A stretch of DNA of 64,000 nt from Linyphia triangularis. Taxonomy: Eukaryota > Arthropoda > Arachnida > Araneae > Linyphiidae. A program made the translations under genes and the position numbers. A model generated the notes under the pieces. The model ran no database searches and was not told the origin of the DNA. It saw nothing but the letters and a program-made list of their open reading frames with translations. The DNA is taken from assembly GCA_963978545.1 (NCBI GenBank), contig OZ021726.1, positions 53,799,959 to 53,863,958 on the forward strand, given 5' to 3'. Each line of letters opens with the position of its first letter. Positions within the stretch are counted from its first letter, which is position 1. Positions 47,375-59,719 of the stretch are shown piece by piece.

Positions 47375-48682
47375 AAATTACGCCTCTCACTAATTATTCA
47401 TTTTGCTTCCACAATTTTGCAGTTGATTGTTTTAATCCTCTAATTCAAAACGATGGGTAGTCCCACTCACATCAATAAATTACGTGTTATTTTTAACATC
47501 ATTGAAATGTAAAAGTCATAATAAATAATTATAAAAATGAAACTCCTCTACTTGATAATTCAAATTAATAGAAAAGGAAATTTTCATAGAACTTCAATTC
47601 ATTCAAATAGAGGAGAGTGGAGACGAAAGAGATGAGGATTGTTTCTTTTTAGCTATGAATTGAACATAAATTACGCATCTCACTAATTGTTCATTTTGCT
47701 TCCACAATTTTGCAGCTGATTGTTTTCATCCTTTTCTTCAAAACGATGGGTAGTCCCGCTCACATCATTAAATTACGTGTTATTTTTAACATCATTGAAA
47801 ATGTAAAAGTCATAATAAGTCATCATAAAAAAGAAACTCCTCTACTTGATAATTCAAATTAATAGAAAAGGAAATTTTTATAGAACTTCAATTCATTCAA
47901 ATAGTAGAGAGTGGAGACGAAAGAGATGAGGATTGTTTCTTTTTAGCTGTGAATTGAACATAAATTACGCATCTCACTAATTGTTCATTTTGCTTCCACA
48001 ATTTTGCAGCTGATTGTTTTAATCCTCTCCTTCAAAACGATGGGTAGTTCCGCTCACATCAATAAATTACGTGTTATTTTTAACATCATTGAAATGTAAA
48101 AGTCATAATAAGTCATCATAAAAAAGAAACTCCTCTACTTGATAATTCAAATTAATAGAAAAGGAAATTTTTATAGAACTTCAATTCATTCAAATAGTAG
48201 AGAGTGGAGACGAAAGAGATGAGGATTGTTTCTTTTTAGCTGTGAATTGAACATAAATTACGCATCTCACTAATTGTTCATTTTGCTTCCACAATTTTGC
48301 AGCTGATTGTTTTAATCCTCTCCTTCAAAACGATGGGTAGTCCCACTCACATCAATAAATTGCGTGTTATTTTTAACATCATTGAAATGTAAAAGTCATA
48401 ATAAGTCATCATAAAAAAGAAACTCCTCTACTTGATAATTCAAATTAATAGAAAAGGAAATTTTCATAGAACTTCAATTCATTCAAATAGAGGAGAGTGG
48501 AGACGAAAGAGATGAGGATTGTTTCTTTTTAGCTGTGAATTGAACATAAATTACGCATCTCACTAATTGTTCATTTTGCTTCCACAATTTTGCAGCTGAT
48601 TGTTTTCATCCTTTCCTTCAAAACGATGGGTAGTCCCGCTCACAGCATTAAATTACGTGTTATTTTTAACATCATCGAAATT
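47375..48682. repeat. 293-bp tandem satellite, about 4.5 units
   Basis: AAATTACGC...CTCACTAATT recurs at 47375, 47668, 47962, 48255 and 48548, i.e. spacings of 293, 294, 293 and 293. Units two to five are nearly identical; the first is the most diverged. Each includes TTCCACAATTTTGCAG, AAAACGATGGGTAGT and GAGTGGAGACGAAAGAGATG. It lies 0.6 kb upstream of the gremlin-like start, probably within its 5' intron. No coding potential is seen. Confidence 0.95.
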
Positions 48683-49415
48683 TTTTTATTGAAGAATTCA
48701 CAAAAATTTTAGTCTTGAACATGTCGCAATATACGATTCAAAATCAACGCATGTAAATACATAAAAAGGAGAATGGTATAAAAAGAAAATAGATGAAATA
48801 AACTACTGCTATGAGTAAGTACCCTTAAATCTAATTGATTTTAAAACTAAAAGTAAAAAAGGGCAATTCCAAATTTTTATTCCACCTAAAACGATAAAAA
48901 AAAATAAAAAAATTATCATTTTTAAAATTTGCAAGTAGCTTTGGAAGTTAGAACCTGTCTCACGTGTTGTTTACATATGATAACAAAAGTAAGAGATTAA
49001 CTACATGTCAAAGAAAAAAATTCTAATTTATCAGTCAACTTTAGAGTGAGTCACATTATAAAAGAAACAGAATAATTCGTTTGAAGTTATTTATTTTCTT
49101 TTGTCGTAAGATTTTTTGTATACTTTTTAAATTGTCGTTGAATTACATCCTTTTTTTTGTCCACAATAACCTGATATTTCAATAATAGGATTTATCCCTT
49201 TTTTATACATTATTGGAACTGTGGTCTATGTATCCTATTTTCGAAATAACGGTTTTCTAATTTAAAAAAACTTTTTATCACTTAGTTTTATATTATTATA
49301 CAGGATCCACATAAATGAACATCCTAACTTTTCAGAAATATTAAAAGAAAACAAAAACAAAGCACAACGTTGTTGTTCATCAGAAATCAAAAATTACACA
49401 TGACAGTTCACGAAG
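48683..49415. other. AT-rich, nothing recognised
   Basis: No gene or repeat is identified. Confidence 0.35.
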
Positions 49416-49722
49416 ATGGTGAATGCGTTTTGTGCAATGTCACATGAGAAAAATTTCGACCGATTTTTTCCCCATGAGAATACTCTTAATGGGATTATTT
49501 ACTGGGATGTTATTAGAGATTTGGTTGTTACCACAGTTAAAAAAATAAACTGGTGATTTCATTTTACAGCAGATTGGGGCAGTACCCCTATTGCCACTTA
49601 CTGTGCACATGAGTTTTTAAATAAAAAATTGCCGCAAATTGGATTGGTCACCGATTACCCTAAAACCTTTCTCTTCATAAATGGTCTCGCAGCTCAAATA
49701 TCACTCCGTGCGATTTTTTTAC

Positions 49723-50600
49723 AGGGTTTCTGCCAAAATAAAATGTCACAAATCCATGACTTTCCCAGACTGAAACAAATAATTTTCCATGACTCAAAAA
49801 TACACACAAAAAATAAAAAAATAAAAGATAATAATAATAGTAATAGTAATAATAATAAAAATAATAATAACAAAAATAATAATAATAATAACCTACATGG
49901 ATTTTACTAACACGAACGTAGTAAGTAAATCAATGTACCATAAAATGATTTTTGTAAATTTTGCTTTAAATAAAGTAAAAAAATCATTGTTTCAGTAACT
50001 TCCAAATCGGAAGAAAAAGGGACAAATAACTTTCCATTCTTTGATTTTTCAGTTTTAAAAAAGCTAATCAATCTTTAATAATAAAGAATTTTTTAAAGAA
50101 AGAATATATCAAAAGTAATAAATTATATGATCAAAAATCAAATGTTTTGATATCAACAATGCAAAACAGAAGAAAAAGAGACGGAATTTAAAAAAAAAAA
50201 AAAAAAATGTAAACACAAGCTTATCAAAACTGCTCATTTCAGCTATCCTATTATGAAATTTTTTTTCATTTATGTCACCTTACTCGTGTGCTATCACAAA
50301 TTTGGAGTTCAGAAATGTTTTCATTGGCCGCGGTTTTTTACTGTGACCGTTGTTTCTGTTAAAACGTAAATAAAAACATAGATGAATTTTCGATGAGCTG
50401 AATAGTCACCATTGCGTTTATAACGTCACAGTTACGTGTTTTTATTTAAATGTTTAGAAATCCATGAAATTCACTGTATTTCCATGACTTATGGCCATTT
50501 TTTTGCTCAAAATCATAACTTTCCATAACAAAATTTATCCAATGTTCAAATTCTTGACTTTCCATGACATTTCCTGACTTTCCATATGCGCGGAAACTCT
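49723..50600. mobile_element. hAT-like MITE inserted in the mariner transposase
   Basis: Ends AGGGTTTCTGCC and inverse AGAGTTTCCGCG; the flanking 8-mers TTTTTTAC (49715-49722) and GTTTTTAC (50601-50608) match at 7 of 8. Near both ends CATGACTTTCC-type motifs repeat, a feature I know from arthropod hAT MITEs. An (AAT)n-like simple repeat lies at about 49830-49892. Confidence 0.82.
49830..49892. repeat. AAT-rich microsatellite
   Basis: Imperfect AATAATAAT with AGT, AAA and AAC interruptions, inside the hAT-like MITE. Confidence 0.85.
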
Positions 50601-50794
50601 GTTTTTACTGGGCTTACATCAAACATCAAGTTTTTGTTTCAACTCTACTAACTGTCGTTGACAAACTTAAGACGCACATATCTACAGCTTTTCAAAACGT
50701 TACACCAGACATGTTGAAAAGAATTTGGAATGCATTTCCGTACCACCTTGACATCGTTTTTACTTCTGGAGGGGCTCATATTGAACACTTTTAA

Positions 50795-51688
50795 CCATAT
50801 TGAATTGAAACTTTCAACTGTTAAATTTGATTTCCGACGAACAACAAGGTTGTACTAATTATTATTATTATTTTTTTTTAAGAATATTCATTTATATACT
50901 CCTTGTATTATATTAACATTGGTATAGTTACCTCCTCCTCAAAAGGGATCGTCAACTTGTAGCTGTTCCTCAAGCCATTCATTTGCCAAAATATCTATGA
51001 AGTATCATTTTAAAATATATGGAATTTTAAACCGGGTATAACAAAATTGAAAAAATAAAAATATTGACGAAATTTGGGAGGGGAATTAGTGGTTATTTTT
51101 ATTACATTTTAAGAAATTCAGGAGTGAAAACAATCAAAATGTAAAAAAGAAAAAAGTGTACGCAACGTTTTTTTTTTTTTTTTTAATTATAAATATAGCT
51201 GAATAAGAATATATTTGTGTACTAATACATGTACAGAACAGTGGAGCAGCCAGAAATTTTTTCTAATTGGTGTTTTTGGCAAGTTTAGTCTAATAAAGAG
51301 AAAAATAAAAGAGGATAAAAAAGAGACGAAAGATTTTCATCCCTGGAAATTGTTACATGTTGGATTTGAAAAGTTTTAAAAAAATAAACAAAAAGTCACT
51401 AATTATTTTCTCTTAAATTTTATTAACGGCATTTTTACTACTGTTATAGGTGGTATATAACTTTTTTTTAACTCTTTCGGGCTCAATGGAGATATACGTT
51501 CCGGGGATCAGATGTCACTCATTATTATCGAAATAAATCCCATTTTTACATGGCTTTTGTTTTCAATAATAATTATAGCCATTTAAAATTTTTTGCATAA
51601 ACTCTTTTTGTGAGATATATATCGTCAAAATTGTATTTAACAACGGGATATATAATCCTATCAGCATTAAATTAAAGATTATATATTG
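50795..51688. other. AT-rich flank, nothing recognised
   Basis: The right inverted repeat of the mariner copy should lie in the first part but could not be identified. Confidence 0.3.
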
Positions 51689-51690
51689 TA

Positions 51691-51850
51691 CAGTCAAATC
51701 CCGTTAAAGCGAAACCGCTTAAAACATCCCGTTAAAGGCAAAGTTAAGGCAGTTCTCTAACTTAAAATTAACGTTAATTTATTCGTTTAATTCGGTTAAC
51801 GAGAACAATTTTGGTGGCCCCATCGACTTCGCGTTAACGGGGTTCGACTG
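51691..51850. mobile_element. Pogo/Tigger-type MITE, 160 bp
   Basis: CAGTCAAATCCCGTTAAAGC at the left and the inverse of CAGTCGAACCCCGTTAACGC at the right, with TA on both sides (51689-51690 and 51851-51852). CAGT-(C/G)-(A/G)-AACC-type ends and a TA target are characteristic of the pogo/Tigger group. There is no coding capacity. Confidence 0.85.
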
Positions 51851-51852
51851 TA

Positions 51853-52339
51853 ATTGTGTTTATGAAAAATATACGGTTATTATTAAAATATCGTAGACAA
51901 TTGGGACAAATCGACCCAGTCGACTATAATAATGGAACACATTATATCAGGTGATTTCTAGGTCAAGGGAAAATCTTTGAACTGATAGCATACTTCTTTA
52001 GGCATTTGGTCCATGAAACAGGCAATTTTCTATACAATATACAATTTTCGGCCGACTGTAATCCCTCTTAAACGAGGAAAAATATACGCGGTTTTCCTTG
52101 CGTAACACCGCACACAAGGATGAACCGTAGAAGTGGTTTCACTGCGTATGAAGTAACAGAACAGTGAAAAATGGAAAAAGTAGAGGTACAGTGTAGGCTT
52201 TTCAAATGCATCGTCTGTCGCGGGACAACCCCGATTGAGGACAAATAGATTAAAAAACCAGCGAAGTACTACAACTAGTTAGTTCCGGGCAAGAAAATTT
52301 CCCATAAAATATATGAGGTCCGGCACATCCATATGAGCT
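51853..52339. other. Intergenic or intronic, slightly GC-richer part
   Basis: 52060-52330 contains CG-bearing stretches (ACGCGGTTTTCC, GTCTGTCGCGGGACAACC) but no frame or known repeat. Confidence 0.3.
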
Positions 52340-53024
52340 TTTTACTTTAAATTACCCACATGTATACAGTAGGTAATGAAAGTATAGTATTCGGTCCAAA
52401 AAAAAAAAAATCGTTTTTTTTTTTTTTTTTTTTTTTTGTATTTCTCCACGTTTTGAAACTTTCCGATTTCAAAACAACGATCTAGAAAAAATGCATGCCA
52501 GTGTGTACGTGGTCAGCATAACTCCCAAACAAATTGACCAACGTTGTTCAAATTTGGTGCGAGGGTTGATGATGCACAAGGACCTACCTTTAAGGTTTTC
52601 GTCAAAGTCGCGCAAGCGCAGAAGGTAGCTGCCATTGAAAAAATCATATTTTTCAATTATTGCTAAAAAACGGATCTAGTGACTTTGATAAAAATCGCTG
52701 TGGTAATGCTTCTTAAGGTGTTCTAAACATCCCCACCTCCGAAATTCCTGTAAAAATGCTTTAATGGCGTAAAAAGTTGAAAAACGAATGCCTTTAACGC
52801 AGAGTTCTCCTTCCTCGAGCATACCTCATCAACGATCGTTTTTTCTTCTGTTTCACTCAAAAGAAAGGATAATATTAAGAGTGATAGAAAAGTATACCGC
52901 CAAAATCTATTTGCCTAACTGGCCTTTTCTAAATGAATGATGAAAATATTAAAACAGTAAATGACACAAATTGACATCAGTATTATAGTGTAATTGAAAG
53001 TTGTATGATGTTCCACACCCCTAG
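52340..53024 (+). mobile_element. Interspersed repeat family R1, copy 2
   Basis: This is the most complete simple copy. It starts TTTACTTTAAATTACCCACA, contains AGCATAACTCCCAAAC, GTTCAAATTTGGTG and CATCAACGATCGTTTT, and ends GATGTTCCACACCCCTAG followed by T. It has no coding capacity. CTAG before T would suit a Helitron 3' end, but the 16-20 bp hairpin expected there is only a 5-bp stem in the other copies and is imperfect here. Confidence 0.8.
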
Positions 53025-53929
53025 TTTAAACAACTTTGAGGGCATCTCATTAAATAACCAAATCTTCTTTTATTCTGAAATTTTCGCAGTAGAATATTTG
53101 GATATTTTTATATACTTTAACACAAGTTTTTTTAGTATTTTTAGGAATCTCCAATTTTTTTTTTTTTTTTTTTTTAATATGTTTAAAAACATTGCAATGG
53201 ATTTTAGACGAATTATTATTATTATTATTATATTTTTTTAAGTATGTTTTTTATCGTTTGTTCCTTGTACTTAAAGTTCTTAAATACATTAGAGAAACAG
53301 GTATAACCATTGAAGCATTTACATCAAATATACCTTGAGTTGTATGGCCCCCAAACTTGAAAAAACAATATTTGGAAAAATTCGGCTGTGAAGTTAAAAA
53401 AAAAAACCATGATTTATATACCTTTGTGTTTACTTAAAAAAATTATTAAAAATACTTCTGAATAAGGTATAATTACAAATGAGGCATCATTTTCAGGGAT
53501 GAGAATTCCCAAAGACCCAAAAGACTGAAATCATACGCGAACAAAAAATTTGCACCATACTTAATATGCGAAACATGTTTTAAGAAATAAATTATCAAAA
53601 AATTTTACACAATGAAAAAATTACATAAAAAATAATTCAATTATTAATTACTATTATTCAGTAAGTAATAAAAAAGAAAAAAATATTAAATTAATAAATC
53701 ATTTACATAAAAGTTTAATTAACAAATAAGTTTAATACATCATCAAGACCATCAAAAATCTAAAATTAGCTATTAAAAAAACATTCACGACCTGAACATT
53801 AAAGAGATGCAACATTCACCCAAAAGAGGTATGAGAAGAATTATATTTAATAACCTTTTGATAAAAATTAGTAACTAAAAAAGCATGTTTCATGGATTTA
53901 AAGGCTCATCCCAAAAAATGTTCAAGGAC
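53025..53929. other. AT-rich, nothing recognised
   Basis: It contains T-tracts (about 53155-53176) and an ATT-rich run near 53210-53232. No gene is seen. Confidence 0.35.
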
Positions 53930-54261
53930 CTCTCCCGCAATCCTCACCCACACTATTCACGGACATAGTGGCAATCACATCAGTGGAAGTCTAGGCGAAT
54001 GACATCAAAACGGCGTTGCAAATCTCGGCAATAGCTGCTTTAAAACGGCTTTGACCTAGGTGAAAATTATCACTACTCTAACTTAAATAACGGCGATAGC
54101 GGCCACCATACCGGCGCAAATCTCGTCAATCATATTAAAGAATTAATCACCAAATTGACCATCACACCATCGTAAGCACCCAATATATCAGTGGAAATCT
54201 CCGCAATAGAGACGATTATATCGACGTCACATTCTACAAAATTTACAATCATAACCAGTGC
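53930..54261. repeat. Satellite fragment related to the hAT-like element interior
   Basis: Reverse-complement relatives of the 98-bp units at 11640-12220, e.g. AAATCTCGGCAATAGCTGC, GTGAAAATTATCAC and GACCATCACACCATCG. It sits outside the terminal repeat starting at 54262, so it belongs to a second, truncated copy in the same orientation. Confidence 0.6.
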
Positions 54262-55570
54262 AGGGCTGTCACTGACTATAAGCTTGAAAAATAGTTTCTT
54301 TAGTAGCCTCAGACGTTAAAAATAGTAGCCAAAATAGTAGGCTGAGACATTGAAAATAGTAGCCAAAATAGTAGCCTCAGGTTTCATAACTTAAAAACGA
54401 CTTCTCGTCGACAACGATCTTCCTCTTGTGTCGATGGTTCTAAGTGTTCAAAATTTCATCAAGATTGTAATAAAACTATTGATTTGTATAAAAAAGAACA
54501 CTGAGGCACTCTTCTTTATATATAAAGATCATTGTGCCTTTCACTTCAAAATATTTAGAGTGTCAGTTACTAAATTAACACTACATCCCGTACGGTAAAA
54601 GACAACACATACATCGTACAAAACAAAGGTACCTAAAAAAAACAAAAAAAAAACTGAACTTCATGCAAAATTGACGATAAATATCAAACGGCAAAAAACG
54701 TAAATTTTCATAAGATTTTTAAAGTCAAACTTTTTGAAAAAAAAGAAAAAAGTTTCATGTCTAAACAAGTTTACTATATTGAGAATAACATGTTAAAATT
54801 TAAACCCAGTTTTCTAATTTTTTGTAAATTACATTGAAATTAATTAAACGAATTGCTGCAACAATTACAAATTATTTATAAACTTAACTAAGAGAGAGAG
54901 TAATATTAAAATTTTAGTCATTCTGCATCGATTGACCTAAACGGTGAAATCAATTTTCACACAGGCAAAAATGCCGCCGGACATAACGTCGATCACATCA
55001 ACGAAAGTCTTTCTAAAAGTACCCATTAAAACCACACAAATCTTGGAGATTGCGGTTATAACATCAGCTCCAAAATGATGGCAAAAGCAACTGTTAATTG
55101 TTAAATCCAAAATCATCAAAAGCAACTGTTAAATCAGCATAACCTTTGACGACCTATTACTACAAAGTAAAACGCTCCTCTCCTCGGCAATAGTCTATTA
55201 CATCAATGTTATACTTGACAAAAATGACCATCACAATAACGTAAATCTCAGCAAACGTAAGCCCGCAAAACGTCTCAAATCTCGGAAATACCGACCATTA
55301 CACCAGCGTAACACTTAATAAAAAAGATCCTCACACACTTACGTAAATAATGGTTATAGAGACTAACATTATAGGAAACCGTGATAAAAGTGCTCATGTA
55401 ATACATACACCACTTTGAAATTTTAATACGGATTTGTATTGATCAGAAAATTTCGGCCAAAAAAGCTGAAATCTGCATTTTAGCGGAACTGTACTATCAG
55501 TGATTTTTAATGGCTATTTCTTTTTCTGTAAGAAACTAAAGCTTGCTTTTCGCAACGGAGTTGTTTCACA
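54262..55570. mobile_element. hAT-like satellite-bearing element, partial reverse copy
   Basis: It starts AGGGCTGTCACTGACTATAA, the inverse of the right end of the 10539-12518 copy. The adjoining AATAGTAGCCAAAATAGTAG repeats also match, as do CCCAGTTTT (about 54803), TTTTAGTCATTCTGCAT (54913), the satellite (54920-55400), and GGATTTGTATTGATC and AAGCTTGCTTTTCGC further on. The expected left terminal repeat was not found beyond 55570, so the copy is truncated. Confidence 0.7.
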
Positions 55571-56319
55571 CAGAACAGGCATTAAAAAACCCTTCTATTT
55601 CTTAAAGTTTGGTACTTGTGATTGATTTCTTTCGAAAACGGAAGATTTCTTTTCTTTGACGGAATTTTCGAAAAGAAAAGTAAAAATTTGCAGAGCAGGA
55701 AAAAATGGAAATCCGCGGGGGAAAAAAAGCGGAAGTTCCAAGATAAAAAATGACGAAAAGACGAATTTTCTCCAAAATTACAAAAAATCGGAAATCCACC
55801 AAAAAAAGGACGAATATCCTCCCTGCATTTTAAAGAGAAGAATTTAAATTTAAATATAAACAATAATAAACTCAAAATCGATACTTTGAAAGTATCCATG
55901 TGCTTGACTCTATGATTGTACTTTGTAACAGTTTAACCACAGTCACAAAAGAGCTACGACTGGTTAAGATTATGACTGGAAAAATTTAAAGTTTTAAATT
56001 TTGAAACAATTAAAGTTTTTAATATTACACACAAAAAACAAGTTATAGATGTAATAACTTCAGAATTAATAACTGGAAAATTATTGAGATCGTAAATGAA
56101 TCATTTACAGATTATTCGCACATGGTAACTTGGCCTGTTTATTAAAAGTATTGACGTTGTTTGTTCTCATTTGAAAATAAAAATGATATAAATTGATAAA
56201 AAAGGATACGTATTGCTAAAAGGTAATGAAATATATTTTTAAAGATATATTTATTTTAAATATTATTTTAAATTTTACCAACCAGTTTGTTAGTCGAAAA
56301 TAGGATTTCGCATAAAACT

Positions 56320-56354
<35 letters not shown>

Positions 56355-57989
56355 CTTTACATATTACTGGTAAGGGGATTGATCCTAAGTTTTTATGTAA
56401 AATATTTTCCATCAAACATCAGTGCTGTTTATTTAAAAAATATGAAAATGATAAGTAAATATGCATTTAAAACATCTCCGTGTTTGCCTAGTTGAGTTAA
56501 AATCTGGTTAAAATATTTTTTTCGAATTTACAAGTGGGATGCATGGAAAATAACTGATAAGCTTTTACAATTTAAACATTATTTATTCAACACGAAATTA
56601 AAGGGTTCCGCGGTAGTATATTTTTGTGCATCTAGCGAGATTGTCAAATTCATTGCAATACTAAAAACTTCCATAAATGCAACTTTTGAGTGAGTTCACT
56701 TAAAAAAAATGCTTTTATCAATAAACTGCGTATTATTCAAGCAAATAGAATTTGCCCGAAACTTAAAGAAAAAATAGTATTCAAAGTAATCAATATTAAA
56801 AAGTATACATATCGCTTTCTAAATTTAAATTTCAGATATTTCGAATATCTTATCGCACATTCAACAAGGAGAGAAGCTTCCATCGTATTTTACGATCATC
56901 TTTTAGATTCAGAGCCACAACTATCTTAACGCGTGTTTTTTATTTGAAACTCTTTAGCAGCCTTTCCAACTGCAAGAAGAATTTAGTTATCGATGTACTT
57001 GAGTCAATTACTACTTCTCATACCAAATCGTATTAACAGATATTTTCCCAAGATATTTTTTAAAAATGTTTATTACAAATGTAATTGAGCCTGACACAAA
57101 AGTGTAGGAAGGTTTTTCAACTTTTTTGTATTTTTTTCAACTCCCTATAGTTTATATATAGTATGTGATGGTTGCAATTAAAATTATTTTAACACATTTT
57201 CGATTGTCATGGATTCATAAACAGAGAATGTATTCTTTCAAAGTTTATTCATTTGTGAGAAGAAGGCGTATTTACTTTTTAAAATTAAATGGGAAAATAT
57301 TCAAGCTTCAAATGTCAGGATTTTATCACGTGTGCTTTTTAACTGTAGTTTGTTGTCTTATCCCCTCTGCTATTGGAACCCATTAATTTCCTCCAAAGTA
57401 GTAAATAATATTATTTTTAGACTTTTAAGAAAAAATCACTTTGCTAGCGTTTCGTATACATTCCTGAAAAAGTAGTCAGATAAATTCGACCAGATAAACT
57501 TCTCATCACAAAATGACTGAATAATATTTTAGAAAGAAAAAGCGAGTTTATGATTCCATCTATAGGGATGAATAGAATAATGTGATGTACAGTGTTTTGG
57601 TAAAACGATTACAAAATTTATAGTGTTAGGTTGTATAATTTTCAATTCCGGTTTTTGCTTCTCAGCTTCTCATTGGAAGTTTATAAGATAAAACATTTAA
57701 CAATGTTGTAAAACTTTTTTGTATCTCATGGATATTGAATCGCATTATGGTACTCAAATATTTTAGTTAGCCTAAATTGTCAATCTAAACTTAGTAATAT
57801 TATGAAACAACATGTTACATGTTTCGAAAAATTACTTATGAATTGTGCCAACGTACAAATACATAACATAAATGTTAGTTATTTGTTCTTAACACACACG
57901 AATTAAATTAATTATATCCTGCGATTTCAATAAAGCATTTGGTGAATAAAGGTTTTCTTAGCAATGCTAATTATTGATTGAGTCCTATC
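55571..57989. other. AT-rich stretch with a purine-rich segment; no supported gene
   Basis: 55600-55830 is A/G-rich on the + strand (GGAAAAAATGGAAATCCGCG) and resembles part of a degraded repeat. A T29 tract lies at 56323-56351. A short frame ending at 57384-57386 has a signal-peptide-like N-terminus from an internal ATG near 57312 but stops after 24 residues. Confidence 0.35.
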
Positions 57990-58026
57990 AAATAATTTGA
58001 CATAACTATTTATTTCTAAAAATGAC

Positions 58027-58430
58027 CGCATTTTAAGGTTCAGACAGCTTTTGAAAAGTAAAACATTAATAGTTTTTAAGGACTTTTAAATGACCTTTGA
58101 AATTTTTTAATTACCTCTTCTCTCTCATCGTTTTCCTACACATAAATACACATAACATTGATGAATAACATAGATAACAATTTAAATACAAAACTACTAA
58201 TTGTTTATCTATGTTTTTGACTAAACATAGATAATTTAAATAACACTTGCATAGAATTTTATTCACAACTTAGATTAGGAACTTTTTGAGAAATAGGAAA
58301 ATCAAATTTGGACAGAAGGGAAAAAAAATTTCCTAATTGAAAATTAAGGACTTTAAGGGCTCTTATATAATTACCTATAAAAAATAAGTAGTTCTTAACG
58401 ACTTTCAAGGACAGTGCGAACCCCTGTTAT
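58027..58430. mobile_element. Degraded hAT-like MITE, older relative of 63244-63673
   Basis: It shares with 63244-63673 the phrases TTTTTAAGGAC, AATTAAGGACTTTAA, ACTTTCAAGGAC and an end like GTGCGAACCCCTG. The left border is unclear. Confidence 0.45.
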
Positions 58431-59719
58431 TTCTGAAAAGTAAATACTTATAACAATAAAACGTAAAATCGCAGGACGTAGTATTATTAATAGTACATCA
58501 TATTAAAAAACATGTAATCATGAGAGTATAATGTGATATGATCTACGAAAACATACAAACAATTAAACAACAAAAAGTAACTTGCCAAAAAAATAATGCC
58601 CCCATAGCACACAAGAAATTTCTTGAGACCACCCCATTTCCAATTTTAACACATTATTAGCACTATAAAGCAAATACTAAAAAAATCCGCTCAATACTTT
58701 CCAAGACTATTTGCAGAACATTTTTCAAATGTAATTTTAAATATTTAGTCACCCTTATATGGTTCAAAAGAAGTTTAACTTTCCAAATAAGAAATATTCC
58801 AATGTTCTATTTTCCATAAGGCCAGGTAAAATTTCGTAACCAAGCATGGAAATTCAGCTAGCCTATCCATAAAAAACTGAATAATTTTTCAATGTAAAAA
58901 GATAATTCCTATTCTAACGAAGTGTTTTGAACATCAAAACTGTAAATTAAAGATGAACAAAGCTCTTTTGGAGCAGAGCATTATATTTATGAAAGTCTAA
59001 TATCAAGTTCAAGCAATATTTATTAATTTTATAACGAAGTATCTAATTACAAAATTTTTAAATTTTATTTTATATTACAATATGGGAAGAAATGTTAAAA
59101 CATAGTTTTAGATGAGGAGAAACCAAATTAAATTAAAAAAATCTTTAGAAAATACTACTGTAGAAAAAGATTTTTAAGTAACATTCCATCTCTTTCTATT
59201 ACATACTAAAAGAAAATAATTTATACGGATTAGTTTATGTATTAACTTAGTAGTTATGTAGTGAGGAACATATTCCCACCACCAGACAAAATTACTTATC
59301 CTGTGTTAGGATAAAACTCATGACTAGATAATGGTTTTAATCAAGAAGATAATAATGATATTCCGAGGATGTTTTTTTTCTTTTTTTTTTTTTTCGTGCT
59401 GTTTCAATTAGACGTATACTATAGACTTGAATTATCTCAATAATCTTAAGAATGTAAATAGCATGGGAATGCAAATAGCAAATGCGTTGGCATCGTTGAA
59501 TACATAATGTTGTTTAACATTGGGTGTCTAGTATTAGAAGTCAAATATCTTTAATTGATAAAAAGGGAAATTATATTTGCACAAGGTATATATTATGAAA
59601 GCGGCAAAAGGGAATTAGCATAGAAATTTTAAGCATGAACTAGTAATAGGTAAAATATTTTTAAAAATCAGAAAAATTTCAGTGAGCTAATTCTATAAAG
59701 GCTTCATTTTAATATAATT
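58431..59719. other. AT-rich stretch, no supported gene
   Basis: It contains CCCCATAGCACACAAG near 58600, similar to the end of the hairpin element at 42912. Nothing else is recognised. Confidence 0.35.

Larger units (their letters stand above)
49416..50794 (+). pseudogene. Tc1/mariner-type transposase fossil, interrupted
   Basis: The upstream part carries FCAMSHEK (near 49430), an FFPHENTLNGIIYWDV-like stretch, an equivalent of the QQDG..P region (about 49568-49595) and EFLNKKLPQIG, leading to ITPCDFF at about 49702-49720. The downstream part, after an inserted element, runs WAYIKHQVFVSTLLTVVDKL, VTPDMLKRIW and GAHIEHF to TAA at 50792-50794. These are landmarks of an insect mariner/IS630-like DDE transposase. 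Stops and frameshifts make it inactive. Its C-terminus is of the same type as the fragment in the 33208-33529 MITE. Confidence 0.78.

Noticed and set aside
47375..48682. A CRISPR-like or regularly spaced array
   Set aside because: The whole 293-bp unit repeats, with no variable spacers, and the genome is eukaryotic. It is an ordinary satellite.
52340..53024. Confident Helitron assignment for family R1
   Set aside because: CTAG followed by T fits, but there is no proper 3' hairpin, no RepHel relic, and short inverted ends are present. It is kept as unclassified.
55582..55899. A 105-residue Phe-rich minus-strand frame
   Set aside because: Low-complexity product of an A/G-rich stretch; overlapping frames on both strands are equally open and none resembles a family.
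57165..57386. A secreted-peptide gene (MSGFYHVCFLTVVCCLIPSA)
   Set aside because: The internal ATG opens a signal-peptide-like sequence but stops after 24 residues with no suitable donor before the stop. It is probably chance in AT-rich DNA.
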